Program-made: the position numbers and the translations under genes | Notes under the pieces: model-generated | What the model was told of the DNA's origin: nothing | Database searches by the model: none | Seen by the model: only the letters and a program-made list of their open reading frames with translations | NCBI RefSeq assembly: GCF_000816845.1 | Contig: NZ_CP006878.1 | Coordinates: 139,749 to 203,748 of the forward strand | DNA: 64,000 bases | Direction: 5' to 3' | Source of the DNA: Rhizobium gallicum bv. gallicum R602sp | GTDB taxonomy: Bacteria > Pseudomonadota > Alphaproteobacteria > Rhizobiales > Rhizobiaceae | Shown here: positions 37,501-46,712 of the stretch, piece by piece | Numbering within the stretch: the first letter of the stretch is position 1 | Layout of the letters: each line of letters begins with the position of its first letter

Positions 37501-38813
37501 CCGACAACAAGCTCAACCTGCTGGTCCAGAATACCTTCCGCATCTGGCAGGAGACGTCGCAAAGGACGTATCTCCAGCCCGACGGCAAGCCTTTCGATCT
37601 GCCGGGTGCGGCGCAGATGATCTTTTCGGATCTCGGCACCATTAATGTCGAGAAGAGCCGCGGTTTTTCCGCCTATCGCTGGATCAGGGACGAGCTCGTC
37701 CGCCTGGGCGTTCCGGCCTCCGAAATCGCCTTCATGCAGGACTACAAGAAGACCGAGGCCAAGCAGCGCCTGTTTGGCGACGTCCGCGCCGGCAGGATCC
37801 GTTTCCTGATCGGCTCGTCTGATACGATGGGCACCGGCGTCAATGCCCAACTCCGTCTCAAGGCGCTGCATCATCTCGACGTCCCATGGCTGCCCTCGCA
37901 GATCAAGCAGCGCGAGGGCCGGATCGTGCGTCAGGGCAACCAGCATGACGAAGTCGATATTTTCGCCTACGCCACCCAGGGCTCCCTCGACGCCTCGATG
38001 TGGCAGAACAACGAACGCAAGGCCCGCTTTATCGCGGCCGCCTTGTCCGGCGACACCTCGATCCGGCGGCTGGAAGATCTAGGCGAAGGGGCGGCCAATC
38101 AGTTCGCTATGGCGAAGGCGATTGCGAGTGGCGACGAACGCCTGATGCAGAAGGCAGGGCTGGAAGCCGATATCGCTCGCCTCGAACGGCTGCGTGCCGC
38201 CCATGACGACGATCAATATGCGGTGCGCCGGCAGATCCGCGACGCGGAACGCGATATCGAGATCTCGGTGCGACGGATTGCGGAAATCGGCACGGACATC
38301 GAGCGCCTGGTTCCGACTGCGGCCGAAGCCTTCGCCATGACTGTCGTCGATGAGGCTTTCAACGAACGGAAAGCAGCCGGTCGCGCCTTGATGAGGGAAA
38401 TTCTCACCCTTGTTCAGCTCCAGCAGGAAGACGATAGCGTCATCGTCTCGATCGGAGGCTTCGACCTCGTCTATTCCGGCGAGCGGTTCGGCAGGGACGA
38501 TGGGTATCGCTACACGACCCTTCTCCAGCGCACCGGAGCGGATTACGAGATCGATTTGCCGGTGACCGTGACCCCGGTCGGCGCCATCTCCCGCCTCGAG
38601 CACGCGCTCGGTGGTTTTGACGAGGAGCGGGAACGCTATCGCCATCGCCTGCATGACGCCCAGCGGCGTCTCGCCTCCTACCGCTCGCGCGAGGGCGGCC
38701 TTTTTGCGTTTTCCGAAGAACTCGCCGACAAGCGCCGGCAGCTACGGGACGTCGATGAGGCATTGGCAGCCGTGGCACGCGAGAAGAACTTATCCGCCTC
38801 GGAAGCGGCCTGA
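34576..38813 (+). pseudogene. large SNF2-type helicase / N6-methylase plasmid protein, internal out-of-frame deletion
   Basis: The true start (MSNDPFTLDMF, ATG 34576 with an AAGGA site) reads only about 34 codons to a stop at 34680. A different frame then opens at about 34671 with ADLIAAIRLPEGSFRR and continues 1358 codons from 34737 to 38813. Intact relatives that I recall are near 1700 residues and carry an N6-adenine methyltransferase (NPPF-type) domain between these parts; it is absent here. The remaining part keeps the P-loop HAVGAGKTMT, the DEAQ box (VDEAQEFRKL) and the RecA-like C-terminal motifs (SSDTMGTGVNAQLR, QREGRIVRQG), so it could function only if translation starts internally. 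Confidence 0.8.
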
Positions 38814-39392
38814 GGTCCGATGCCATGCCGGACCTCCGTCCGCTCTGGTTTTGGAAGCACTGCAGCATCCACATAGCTGCAGTGCACAAAAAGTGTTTCC
38901 AAGTGCTCAAAAATCGAGCATAACGCACACAGCTGATGCATATGGCGGCTTTCCTCCCAGTTCCGCCGCAGCAGCTGTTCCCCTCTGGAGGTTATTGACC
39001 TTCACACTTTCATGGGCCGCGGTTTCCGCTGGCCCATTTTTTTGTCTCCCATCTTACCCCAATCGACATCCCGTCGCGCGCAAGCCGATGCGTTTTGCAC
39101 CGGCGCGTCAGCCGCCGAAATGAAGGCAAGTAAGGAAGGAAAGAAGGCAGAGGGAGGTGAACCGGTCGCAGAGCAGTCCGCCGGTTGCCGCTGACGCTCA
39201 ACCGCGCCGCTCGCAATCCCGGCCACTCGTCTTCGCAGGGCTACGAGCCCCGCTTATCCTTCGTGACAGGAATGCTCGGCCGCAGTTGCACCCGACCGCC
39301 CGCTCCGCGGTCCGGGAGATGTCTTCGGAGAGATGAAGACGCGAGAAGGACAGGCAGAGGGCCGTGTCCAAATCCCCGAGAAGGAGCATCCC
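38814..39392. other. intergenic region with terminator and leader
   Basis: About 580 nt between the helicase and the ParB-like gene. It contains the terminator at 39012-39043 and a roughly 350-nt leader before the GAAGGAG site of the next gene. No RNA gene or protein recognised. Confidence 0.45.
39012..39043 (+). terminator. intrinsic terminator downstream of the helicase gene
   Basis: TGGGCC / GGCCCA arms around a 12-nt segment that itself can pair (GCGG..CCGC), followed immediately by seven T residues at 39037-39043. Confidence 0.8.
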
Positions 39393-41133
39393 ATGCAACT
39401 CATGAAGGTCGATCCGCGTGCGCTGAAGGACAACCCCGACAACACGCGTCAGTCGAAGTCGACGCCGCAAGCCGACGCCCTGCTTTTGGCGACGATCAAG
39501 GCCGTCGGCGTGATCCAGCCGCCGGTCATTTTCCCGGAAGCCGGCGGCAACGGCTACGTCATCGAAGCCGGTCACCGGCGCACCCGCATGGCGATCGCCG
39601 CCGGTCTCGAGGAAATTGACGTGATCGTCGTCGAGGCGGCCAACGACAACGGCGCGATGCGCTCGATGGTCGAGAACATTGCGCGCGAGCCGCTCAATCC
39701 AGTCGACCAATGGAGGGGCATCGAGCGGCTGGTCGCCCTCGGCTGGACCGAGGAGGCGATCGCCGTGGCGCTTGCCCTCCCCGTCCGCCAGATCCGCAAG
39801 CTCCGTCTGCTCGCCAACGTGCTGCCGTCGATGCTCGACCAGATGGCCAAGGGCGATATGCCGAACGAGCAGCAGCTGAGGACGATCGCGGCCGCCTCGA
39901 ACGACGAGCAGAAAGAGGTCTGGAAAGCCCACAAGCCGAAGAAGGGCGACACGGCAGCCTGGTGGCAGATCGCCAACGGCCTCTCGAAAACCCGCATGTA
40001 TGCTCGCGATGCAAGCTTCGGCGACGATCTTCGCCTGGCTTACGGTATCGAGTGGGCCGAGGACCTGTTCGGCCCGGCCGATCAGGACAATCGCTACACG
40101 ACCAATGTCGAAGCCTTTCTCGGCGCCCAGCAGGAGTGGATGGCGAGCAACCTTCCGAAAAAGGGCGCCATCGTCGAGGTCAACAATTGGGGCCAGCCGG
40201 ACCTGCCCAAGAAGGCCGAACGCGTCTACGGCAAACCGGCCAAGGGCGATTGCACCGCGATGTATCTCGATCGCGACGGCAAGGTGCAGAGCGTCCACTA
40301 CCGGATGCCGGAGCCAAGGAAAACCGATGGGCGGTCCGGTCCCGCCGGTGACGCTTCGACGGAAGCCGATGACGACACCGATGTCGTCGGGAAGACCAGG
40401 CCCGAGGTCACGCAGAAGGGCCAGGACATGATCGGTGATTTCCGTACCGATGCACTGCATGAGGCGCTCGCCCGGGGGCCGATCGAGGACGACATGCTGA
40501 TGGCGCTCCTGGTCATGGCCTTCGCCGGCACCAATGTTCGGGTCGATTCCGGCGCCAGCGACACCGTCTTCGGGGCGAAGCGTTTCCTGCGTCATGTCGC
40601 GCGTCTCTATTCAGGCAGACGGAAGCTTGTCGTTCGACATGGACAGCGTGCGTGTCGCCGCCCGCTCCGTTCTCATCGACGTGCTCTCGTGCCGGCGCGG
40701 CATGTCGAACAGCGGTGTCGTCTCGCGCATTGCCGGTGACGCGATCGGCGCGGACGGTTTCCTTCCGAACATGGGGACCGAGGATTTCCTCTTGTGCCTG
40801 TCGCGTCACGCGCTCGAAGCCGCCGCCAAGTCGGTCAATCTCGTCCCGCGGGCGCGGGTCCGCGAAACCCGCGCGGCACTCGTCGATCACTTCGCGACCG
40901 ATGCTGCCTTCGTCCTTCCGGCCGCGCTGTTTGCGCCTGACCCGAAGGACATCACAGATCTCATGAAGCACGCCGATGCCGTGGGCGACGACAGCGATGG
41001 TGCGCAGGACGAGAGCATCGGTGTCGACGGGCTCGATCCAACGGAGACGGGACATGACGATCCCGTCACCGACCCGGTGAGTGATGAAGCCTCCGATGAG
41101 GAGGAAACGGCCTATGGGATCGCGGCGGAATAG
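39393..41133 (+). pseudogene. ParB/Spo0J-type nuclease-domain protein, single-base frameshift
   Basis: The N-terminal ParB nuclease domain is clear: LKDNPDNTRQSKSTPQADALLLATIKAVGVIQPPV-type start, EAGHRRTRMAIAAG near residue 60 and MVENIAREPLNPVDQW near 90, followed by a KorB/HTH-like helical part. The frame runs on to FLRHVARLYSG and then leaves the family. The continuation QADGSLSFDMDSVRVAARSVL is in another frame. Removing the T at 40608 restores FLRHVARLIQADGSL. The second half runs to a stop at 41133. This orphan ParB type is common in plasmid leading regions and is distinct from repB. Confidence 0.8.
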
Positions 41134-41163
41134 CCGCCGCCCCGTCCTTCTCCGCTTGATCTT

Positions 41164-41195
41164 CCGCCGCCGGTCGTACCGGCGGCGGTTTCGTT
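41164..41195 (+). terminator. intrinsic terminator after the ParB-like gene
   Basis: Perfect 11-bp stem (CCGCCGCCGGT / ACCGGCGGCGG) with a 3-nt loop followed by TTTCGTTT. It is 30 nt after the stop codon at 41133. Confidence 0.8.
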
Positions 41196-41229
41196 TCCAC
41201 CACCCGCAAAACTTGAAGGAGGATGCGCG

Positions 41230-41706
41230 ATGTCCGCGTCTCTGATTTATGACCTCGCCCCGATCGGCTCCATCGTCGCCTGGTCGGATGGTACCCCACG
41301 ACCGCCCGAGCGCCACAAGAAGAAGCTTTCAGCTTGGCAAACGCGCAATAGCCAGGGTCGGCTGATTCGCAAGGAAGGCAAGCGCGGCGTCGGCAGCACC
41401 AGTTTGACACCGTGTTTCACGCTGCATGAAGGCGATCTCGGCGCAAATGGCGTTATCACCGTCCGTATCCATCGGACCTTTTCGCTCGACAGCGGGCTGA
41501 CATTCAAAGTCGTCGAGCGTCCCGCTCTTGGATCAGCTCGCGTCTTCGATCGTCCCGGCGCTAATGCCGAACTCGTCCACCTGGCGGACAATCGGCAGGC
41601 GGCCGCGGAATGGCTCATCCGGCATGGCTATCCGCATGCCGTTCTCTCGGAGGTGACTGCCGACGAGGTCGCCGCCAATGAGATCGAAGGGAGGGCTGCA
41701 GCATGA
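41230..41706 (+). CDS. conserved plasmid protein, function unknown
   Basis: A 158-residue protein beginning MSASLIYDLAPIGSIVAWSDG, with a basic segment (RHKKKLSAWQTRNSQGRLIRKEGKR) and a beta-rich middle (FTLHEGDLGANGVITVRIHRTFS). It has a strong AAGGAGG ribosome site. The next gene starts inside its stop codon. I recognise no domain, but it has normal codon use and this neighbourhood recurs on rhizobial plasmids. Confidence 0.7.
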   Translation: MSASLIYDLAPIGSIVAWSDGTPRPPERHKKKLSAWQTRNSQGRLIRKEGKRGVGSTSLTPCFTLHEGDLGANGVITVRIHRTFSLDSGLTFKVVERPALGSARVFDRPGANAELVHLADNRQAAAEWLIRHGYPHAVLSEVTADEVAANEIEGRAAA

Positions 41707-42583
41707 CTATGCTCCCTTCGCAATCCTTCGAAGGCTCCACCCCTGACACGTCAGGGGTGGAGTTCGGCAGAAGCGCCGACGACATGGCTGTTGCACGTGT
41801 CGGCGATCTCGTGTTCGCCTTGGTTCCCGCCCGGGATAGGCAGTATGTTCTTGCCAGTGCCTGGCGCGTGTCGCGGGCGCTTGCCGAACTAAAGCGCGAT
41901 GATTTCTATTCGCACCACGGCTCTGTCGAGGGCGAAGCCGATTTCCGCAACCGCATGATCGAACAGGCCGGACACAGCCGCGAACTCAGGCTCCTGTCCC
42001 GCCAGACCGTCCGGATGACCTGCAGCACGCCATGGGGTCCGTCGCAGGGCACCACCGTCTACGCCGACGGAATCGTGTGCCATACGACGGCAGGGCATGG
42101 TGGCTTCAGGCTCTCCGACGCCCGCAATGCCAAGGTCCACCCGATGCTCAGGACAGATGGCGGCTGGTATGAAGAGGACGCCGCCTGGGCAATCGTCGCT
42201 CTCGCCTTTCCGGACCTGTTCACGACCTATGAGCGCAAGTGCGCCGACAAAACGATCCGGGACCGCTGGCCGGATGCCTGGGAAACGATCTTCGGCCGGC
42301 CGCTCGCACCGGGCGAATCTTACGAGAGGGACGCCCAGGCGTTCGCACGGCAACATGCCGACGACAGGATCGTCACCGCAGCACTGCGTTCGGACCAACA
42401 CCCTATGACCGAGGTGATCGCCGCTATCGGGGCAGGCGTGGCGAGCCTGCGCAGGAGCGCCGCTTTCTGGTCCCGAGCGACGAGTATACGGTCGGCCGCT
42501 TCGGCTTCGTCATCGATGAGACGCGGCATGCCGCCTATGAGGGTCCTTCCAGCTTCGCTGCTTGGCGCGGGAGGGCGGCGTAA
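41703..42583 (+). pseudogene. DUF7007-like plasmid protein, single-base frameshift
   Basis: The frame from ATG 41703 encodes a protein with VTMTCSTPWGPS-like core (VRMTCSTPWGPSQGTTVYADGI, VHPMLRTDGGWYEED) for about 245 residues, then turns to low-complexity shadow sequence. The continuation RRGEPAQERRFLVPSDEYTVGRFGFVID, ending at 42583, lies in another frame. One extra G in the run at 42429-42432 would join them (AIGG-RRGEP). The 3' frame overlaps the next ATG by one base, as expected for the true end. Family name is from memory. The shift is in a homopolymer, so an assembly error is possible. Confidence 0.72.
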
Positions 42584-42939
42584 TGTCCAATTCCGAGCAA
42601 CGCGCCGCGCAGTTTACCAGAATGGAATCGGCACGGCGGCAGACGCAGCACCAGCTCGATCTGATCGACCGGCAGATCACGCGACGCATGACCACAATCA
42701 TTCCCCAGCTTGGTCGCCGTCACTCCGGATATCGTCGCGGCAAGGCGCCGGAGCCAGGCGCCTTCCTCGAACGCTACCGGTCCAATCTGGCAGCGATCAC
42801 CGCCGAGCGTCAGCCGGAAATCGATGCGCTGTCGAGGAAACTCGCCCGACAGGATTCGGCAATCGCCGCGCTGCGGGCGCGAGCCGGTTCCGACGGCAAA
42901 GTCGTAACAGCTACCGGTCGTGGAGGCAGGACGCCATGA
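42583..42939 (+). CDS. small basic plasmid protein, function unknown
   Basis: A 118-residue, strongly basic and helical protein (MSNSEQRAAQFTRMESARRQ, then RRMTTIIPQLGRRHSGYRRG). The charged heptad-like pattern in residues 5-35 and 70-100 suggests coiled coil. GGGAGG lies upstream of the ATG, which overlaps the preceding stop by one base; the following gene also overlaps (ATGA). Translationally coupled trio of unknown role. Confidence 0.65.
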   Translation: MSNSEQRAAQFTRMESARRQTQHQLDLIDRQITRRMTTIIPQLGRRHSGYRRGKAPEPGAFLERYRSNLAAITAERQPEIDALSRKLARQDSAIAALRARAGSDGKVVTATGRGGRTP

Positions 42940-43343
42940 GCACGATCGGAGACCTGGAGCGAAGAGCAGGCATCGGCCCATCACCGGTGGAGCGAACCGC
43001 TTTCTGGCGGCAGTTCCATCACCTCGAAGGCGAAGCCTGCCTCAATGCCGGTGGCGCGGAACTCAAGCGGCTGATCGCTCTAAGGGAAGCACGGGCGGAT
43101 CCCAGACCGAAAACACGCGCCGTTCGTCGCACGCGCGAAACCCTGCCGCCTTTGACGCCGGAACAGGAAGCCGCACTTCAGTCCTATGCCGCCAGGCATG
43201 GACGGCGCTGGAAATCGATCCTCAACAACGCCTGGATGGGCGGGCCGCCGCATGATGACGGTGGTCTGCTGCGCGGGCTTCGCAACTCGCACGGTCCAAC
43301 CTGGCTGCAATCCTACCGGTTACCCAAGCCGGCCAAGCGATAG
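42936..43343 (+). CDS. conserved plasmid protein, function unknown
   Basis: A 135-residue basic protein. LTPEQEAALQSYAARHGRRWKSILNNAWMGG near residues 75-105 and a C-terminal LRNSHGPTWLQSYRLPK give it a recognisable, gene-like composition. A long upstream open frame in the same phase belongs to the frameshifted gene before it; the true start is the ATG overlapping the previous stop. No domain recognised. Confidence 0.68.
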   Translation: MSTIGDLERRAGIGPSPVERTAFWRQFHHLEGEACLNAGGAELKRLIALREARADPRPKTRAVRRTRETLPPLTPEQEAALQSYAARHGRRWKSILNNAWMGGPPHDDGGLLRGLRNSHGPTWLQSYRLPKPAKR

Positions 43344-43711
43344 GTCGAGCGCTTGACGTCGGCGAGCGGGAAAAGGCGGAGACAGGCGGCAGCGCCCGTC
43401 GTTTCATTCGAGGACTTCATGATCCCGGCCCTGCCGGATCGCCCTTCGGTTTTGCTGCGGTCTGAACCGGCGGCCGTGCGCTTCAAGGCCGCTGTCGCGC
43501 CGCGGGACGGCCGGACTCCGTCGTCCTTCACGGAGCAGGCTCGCGTGCTCTTTCGAGGGCAGTTTGCCCTCTTCGCCCGCAAACCGGCTCCGCTCGTCCA
43601 GGCAGGGCCGGACCCTGAAACGCCCTTCTTCCGCCGGTTCGGGATGACCGCACCGAAGGGCAAGCCGGCGTGGGCCGGAGCCCGTTCGGACGACCTCGAA
43701 AGGAAACGATC
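43344..43711. promoter_or_regulatory. leader region with a tight hairpin
   Basis: About 370 nt before the next gene. It includes a perfect hairpin GAGGGCA-GTT-TGCCCTC at 43555-43571, which overlaps a second possible pairing GTTTGC / GCAAAC (43562-43584), so the two are mutually exclusive. An open frame spans the region but its sequence is not protein-like. GAAAGGAAA lies before the ATG at 43712. Confidence 0.45.
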
Positions 43712-44299
43712 ATGGCCAGGCCCGCACCCTCCTCTCGCCATTCCGCCCGCGTCGTGCAACTGCGCAAGGGCGCCACCATCGAAATGGTCCGGCTGACATG
43801 CCCCGACGCCAGCCAGGCGCTGAAGATCGCCGAGAGTTTCGGCACCGCCGTCATCGACAGCGACGGCATCCGCGACCTGCATGAACGGCTCCTCATCGAG
43901 ACCGCCGATGCGCTCGGTGATGGCCTGGGCGACAAGGCCATGCAGATCCACCTGCAGCGGATCGTCGGCGCCTTCGTCGGCTCGGCCCACGGCGCCGGCC
44001 AGTTCTACAGCCGCGCTGTCACCGAGGCGCGCGATGCCACCGCAAAGGCCGCCAACGACGCCCGCGACGAGGACCTTGACGGTCCCGTCGGCTATGACAG
44101 CGCCGCCCAGCGCAAGCGCGAGTTCGCCGCCGACATGGGTGTGCAGGCCCATTCGCTCAGAATGGCGGCCGAGGGCGCCGTCGCCGCCTATGCCCAGGTG
44201 ATCGGCGAGACCTGGAAGCCTTTCGACCGGCCGGTCGGGCAGCCGGGTCACTCGCTGGGCCGCAAGGCCGCCGAAGCGCAGATCTCGGCCTTCGACTAG
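43712..44299 (+). CDS. conserved alanine-rich plasmid protein, function unknown
   Basis: A 195-residue helical protein rich in alanine, with ATIEMVRLTCPDASQALKIAESFG near the start and GSAHGAGQFYSRAVTEARDATAKAAND in the middle. No signal peptide or membrane segment. It ends nine nt before a terminator, so it is probably a single-gene unit with its own leader. I do not recognise a named domain. Confidence 0.7.
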   Translation: MARPAPSSRHSARVVQLRKGATIEMVRLTCPDASQALKIAESFGTAVIDSDGIRDLHERLLIETADALGDGLGDKAMQIHLQRIVGAFVGSAHGAGQFYSRAVTEARDATAKAANDARDEDLDGPVGYDSAAQRKREFAADMGVQAHSLRMAAEGAVAAYAQVIGETWKPFDRPVGQPGHSLGRKAAEAQISAFD

Positions 44300-44307
44300 G
44301 CCTTGCC

Positions 44308-44330
44308 GGCGGGGCTACGTCCCCGCCTTT
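44308..44330 (+). terminator. terminator
   Basis: GGCGGGG / CCCCGCC, a 7-bp stem with a 6-nt loop and TTT, starting nine nt after the preceding stop codon. Confidence 0.65.
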
Positions 44331-44603
44331 CGATGAACGCTACGACGGCCGGTTCCCTGACGGAGCCGGCCTGTTTTCGTGTTGCTGACACGGTCAATCG
44401 GGAAACGGGAATCAGGCAGATGGCACGCCCGTCGCGGCCCGTTCCGTTTGTCGGGTCTGCAGGAGCCACCGGCAGATGCAACGGCTACGCCGTCCTCCAC
44501 TTAAGTTCCTGCCGTTCCGGTGCATCGGCCGGCTGATCGGCTCCTGCCTCCTGCCCTCCGCAACGGGCCGCGATGGGCGCGGCCTCAACATGGAGGCTTG
44601 AAG
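44331..44603. promoter_or_regulatory. ardC leader containing the shared GC-rich hairpin
   Basis: About 270 nt. The element GGCCGCGATGGGCGCGGCC at 44566-44584 folds as a 7-bp stem (GGCCGCG / CGCGGCC) and ends seven nt before the GGAGG ribosome site. The identical 19-mer precedes both DUF736 genes (46111-46129 and 48677-48695). Confidence 0.6.
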
Positions 44604-45527
44604 ATGAGCAATACGGAGAAACACCGGGTCGATCTTTATACCCGCATCACGGATAGAATCGTTGAGGATCTGGCGAAGGGCGTACGTCCGTGGATGAAGC
44701 CGTGGAACGCCGAGAACACGACCGGCCGTATTACCCGGCCGCTACGTCATAACGGGCAGCCCTATTCGGGCGTCAACGTGCTGCTTCTTTGGTCGGAGGG
44801 CAACGCCCGGGGATATACGTCATCCACGTGGATGACGTTCAAGCAGGTCCTGGAGCTGGGTGCTACCGTCCGCAAGGGCGAGACGGGTGCCACGGTCGTC
44901 TTCGCCAGCCGTTTCACTAAGTCCGAAACCGACGGAAACGGCGGCGAGCTTGAGCGGGAAATCCCCTTCCTGAAGGCGTACAGCGTGTTCAACGTCGAAC
45001 AGATCGACGGACTTCCCGACCAGAATCATCACGGGCCGCTGCCGGTTCTCGATCCAGTCGAGCGCATCGAGAATGCCGATCGGTTCTTCCGCAACACCGG
45101 CGCTTCAATTCGCCATGGCGGCAACCAGGCCTTTTTTGCGCCGGCGGCCGATATCATCCAGATGCCACCATTTGAGAGCTTCAAGGATGCGGCAAGCTAC
45201 TACGCGACCTTGAGTCATGAAGTCACCCATTGGACGGCGCCGGGGCATCGCCTCGGCCGCGACCTCAGCCGCTATGCCAAGGACAAATCCGAGCGGGCGC
45301 GAGAGGAACTGATTGCAGAACTCGGCAGCTGCTTTCTTTGCGCCGACCTCGGTATTGTTCCCGAACTCGAGCCCCGCCCCGATCACGCCTCGTACCTCGG
45401 CTCCTGGCTCAAGGTCCTGAGCGACGACCGACGGGCTATCTTCCAGGCGGCGGCGCATGCACAACGGGCGGTAAGTTTCCTGCACTCGCTGCAGCCCGAA
45501 ACCGCTGGCGAGCGGCTCGCTGCCTGA
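44604..45527 (+). CDS. ardC: ArdC-type antirestriction protein
   Basis: A 307-residue protein with the two ArdC parts. The N-terminal ssDNA-binding domain (DUF1738) shows LYTRITDRIVEDLAKGVRPWMKPW near residue 10, then YSGVNVLLLW and TWMTFKQVLELGATVRKGETG. The C-terminal SprT-like zinc protease has LSHEVTHWTAPGHRL with HExxH near residue 205 and EELIAELGSCFL supplying the third ligand. ArdC from plasmid pSA protects incoming single-stranded DNA and blocks type I restriction; the same role is inferred here. GGAGG precedes the ATG. It is the most diagnostic leading-region gene in the block. Confidence 0.92.
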   Translation: MSNTEKHRVDLYTRITDRIVEDLAKGVRPWMKPWNAENTTGRITRPLRHNGQPYSGVNVLLLWSEGNARGYTSSTWMTFKQVLELGATVRKGETGATVVFASRFTKSETDGNGGELEREIPFLKAYSVFNVEQIDGLPDQNHHGPLPVLDPVERIENADRFFRNTGASIRHGGNQAFFAPAADIIQMPPFESFKDAASYYATLSHEVTHWTAPGHRLGRDLSRYAKDKSERAREELIAELGSCFLCADLGIVPELEPRPDHASYLGSWLKVLSDDRRAIFQAAAHAQRAVSFLHSLQPETAGERLAA

Positions 45528-45533
45528 GGACCA

Positions 45534-45710
45534 TCAGCGTCGGTCGTTGGTCTCGCCAGCGGCCGGCACCTGTTCAGGCTTAAACGCGGAGAGCGTGTCA
45601 GGATCAGCCGTAAGGTCCAGTTTGCCCCAGATCGAGGTTTTCCGGTCAATCGGCTTGAGCTTCCGGGACGGTTTGATTTCGACGATGAACGGCTTTGGCT
45701 GCTGACGCAT
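45534..45710 (-). CDS. small conserved basic protein, function unknown
   Basis: 58 residues starting MRQQPKPFIVEIKPSRKLKP and ending AGETNDRR, on the strand opposite to its neighbours. A good ribosome site (TGGAGGA, four nt before ATG) supports it. It converges on ardC with six nt between stops. Unknown family; the proline and lysine-rich start may be disordered. Confidence 0.6.
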   Translation of the reverse strand: MRQQPKPFIVEIKPSRKLKPIDRKTSIWGKLDLTADPDTLSAFKPEQVPAAGETNDRR

Positions 45711-45970
45711 AGATCCTCCAGGCGACGATTCGCGAGCACGACGATAGCCCGAAGAACGGCCAATGCAACGCCCTCGTTCGGCTGTTCCCGGACGTCTGAT
45801 TTTGACATGTGGACGGGGCGGCAGGTCCACCGTTGCAGGGATCCGGCAGGCAGTCGTCGAGCAGCTGCTATCGCCATATTCCTTTGGCCCTGAGCCAGGC
45901 CACGTCCTTTGCGGGCTCGATGAGGCATGTCTGATCGAAAACCGGCTTCGCCTCGATCGTCCTCCCGCAA

Positions 45971-46044
45971 CGGCCTTGCAAAACTTTCTTCCCCTGAGCG
46001 CGGTGCGCCCATTCCTCGCGGAACAACAAAGTTTCTCCTGGCCG
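45971..46044 (+). promoter_or_regulatory. nested long-range hairpin in the leader of DUF736 copy 1
   Basis: Outer arms CGGCC / GGCCG enclose AT-containing inner arms AAACTTT / AAAGTTT separated by 40 nt of GC-rich sequence. The same arrangement recurs in copy 2 and, with different sequences, before three further genes. Candidate single-stranded-DNA promoter or RNA leader. Confidence 0.5.
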
Positions 46045-46110
46045 CCCTCCATTTCATTCCGGCCTTTCAGGTGCGGTCCGATCGTCCCCGATCCTTGCGA
46101 CAGCTATCGA

Positions 46111-46129
46111 GGCCGCGATGGGCGCGGCC
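46111..46129 (+). promoter_or_regulatory. shared GC-rich leader hairpin (DUF736 copy 1)
   Basis: GGCCGCGATGGGCGCGGCC, identical to the elements before ardC and DUF736 copy 2, ending 24 nt before the ATG and just upstream of the AAAAGGA ribosome site. Confidence 0.6.
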
Positions 46130-46153
46130 CGAAACAGCAAAAGGAATACGACA

Positions 46154-46462
46154 ATGGCAACCATCGGCACCTTCACCACCTCCGAAACCGGCTTCAACGG
46201 CTCGATCCGCACGCTCGCCCTCAACGTCAAGGCCCGCATCGCCCGCATCGAAAACCCCTCCGACAAGGGCCCGCACTTCCGCATCTACGCGGGTAACGTC
46301 GAGCTGGGTGCGGCCTGGCAGAAGCGCTCCGAGCAGGACCGCGACTACCTCTCGGTCAAGCTCGACGACCCGAGCTTCCCCGCTCCGATCTACGCGACGC
46401 TCACCGAAGTCGAGGGCGAGGACGGCTACCAGCTGATCTGGTCCCGCCCCAACCGGGACTGA
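46154..46462 (+). CDS. DUF736 family protein, copy 1
   Basis: 102 residues, the full length of DUF736: starts [18 protein letters not shown], with [22 protein letters not shown] in the middle and [12 protein letters not shown] at the end. The family is abundant on alphaproteobacterial plasmids and integrative elements and its function is unknown; the beta-rich pattern suggests a small nucleic-acid-binding or OB-like fold (inference). It differs from copy 2 by only a few residues. It has its own leader with two hairpins and its own terminators. Confidence 0.9.
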   Translation: MATIGTFTTSETGFNGSIRTLALNVKARIARIENPSDKGPHFRIYAGNVELGAAWQKRSEQDRDYLSVKLDDPSFPAPIYATLTEVEGEDGYQLIWSRPNRD

Positions 46463-46472
46463 GATCTGGACA

Positions 46473-46548
46473 GGCCCCGCCACTGAGGCGGGGCCAACCG
46501 GCCAAAAAGACAAGCCGGTGGCAGGCATCGAGCTGCCGCCGGCTTTTT
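46473..46548 (+). terminator. double hairpin terminator after DUF736 copy 1
   Basis: First a 9-bp stem GGCCCCGCC / GGCGGGGCC (46473-46495) without T-run, then AGCCGG..GCAG / CTGC..CCGGCT (46513-46544) followed by TTTT. The second is absent after copy 2. Confidence 0.75.
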
Positions 46549-46712
46549 CGGCGCCATGCGGGACCGGAAGTGTCTGATTATGTGAGCAAGGGCAAGCAGA
46601 ACTTGAGATGAAGAGGCGCGTTTGATTTAAATGCGCTGCTCCCAGGGCAAGCCATCCTAACAGGGCCGTCAACGAGCGCGTCTTTTTTCTGATTTAGCCG
46701 AGTTTCAATTTG

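Larger units (their letters stand above)
45837..46474 (+). repeat. direct repeat copy 1 (leader plus DUF736 gene)
   Basis: About 640 nt closely matching 48366-49041: both begin near GATCCGGCAGGCAGTCG and end just after the DUF736 stop. Identity is highest over the nested hairpin, the GC hairpin and the coding sequence, and lower in the first 60 nt. The copies flank the two orphan genes at 46713-48286. Confidence 0.85.

Noticed and set aside
39198..40595. 465-codon minus-strand frame opposite the ParB-like gene
   Set aside because: Complement of recognisable ParB coding sequence; composition typical of a shadow frame.
43353..43796. Plus-strand open frame before the 43712 gene
   Set aside because: Not protein-like, no ribosome site, overlaps the well-supported start at 43712.
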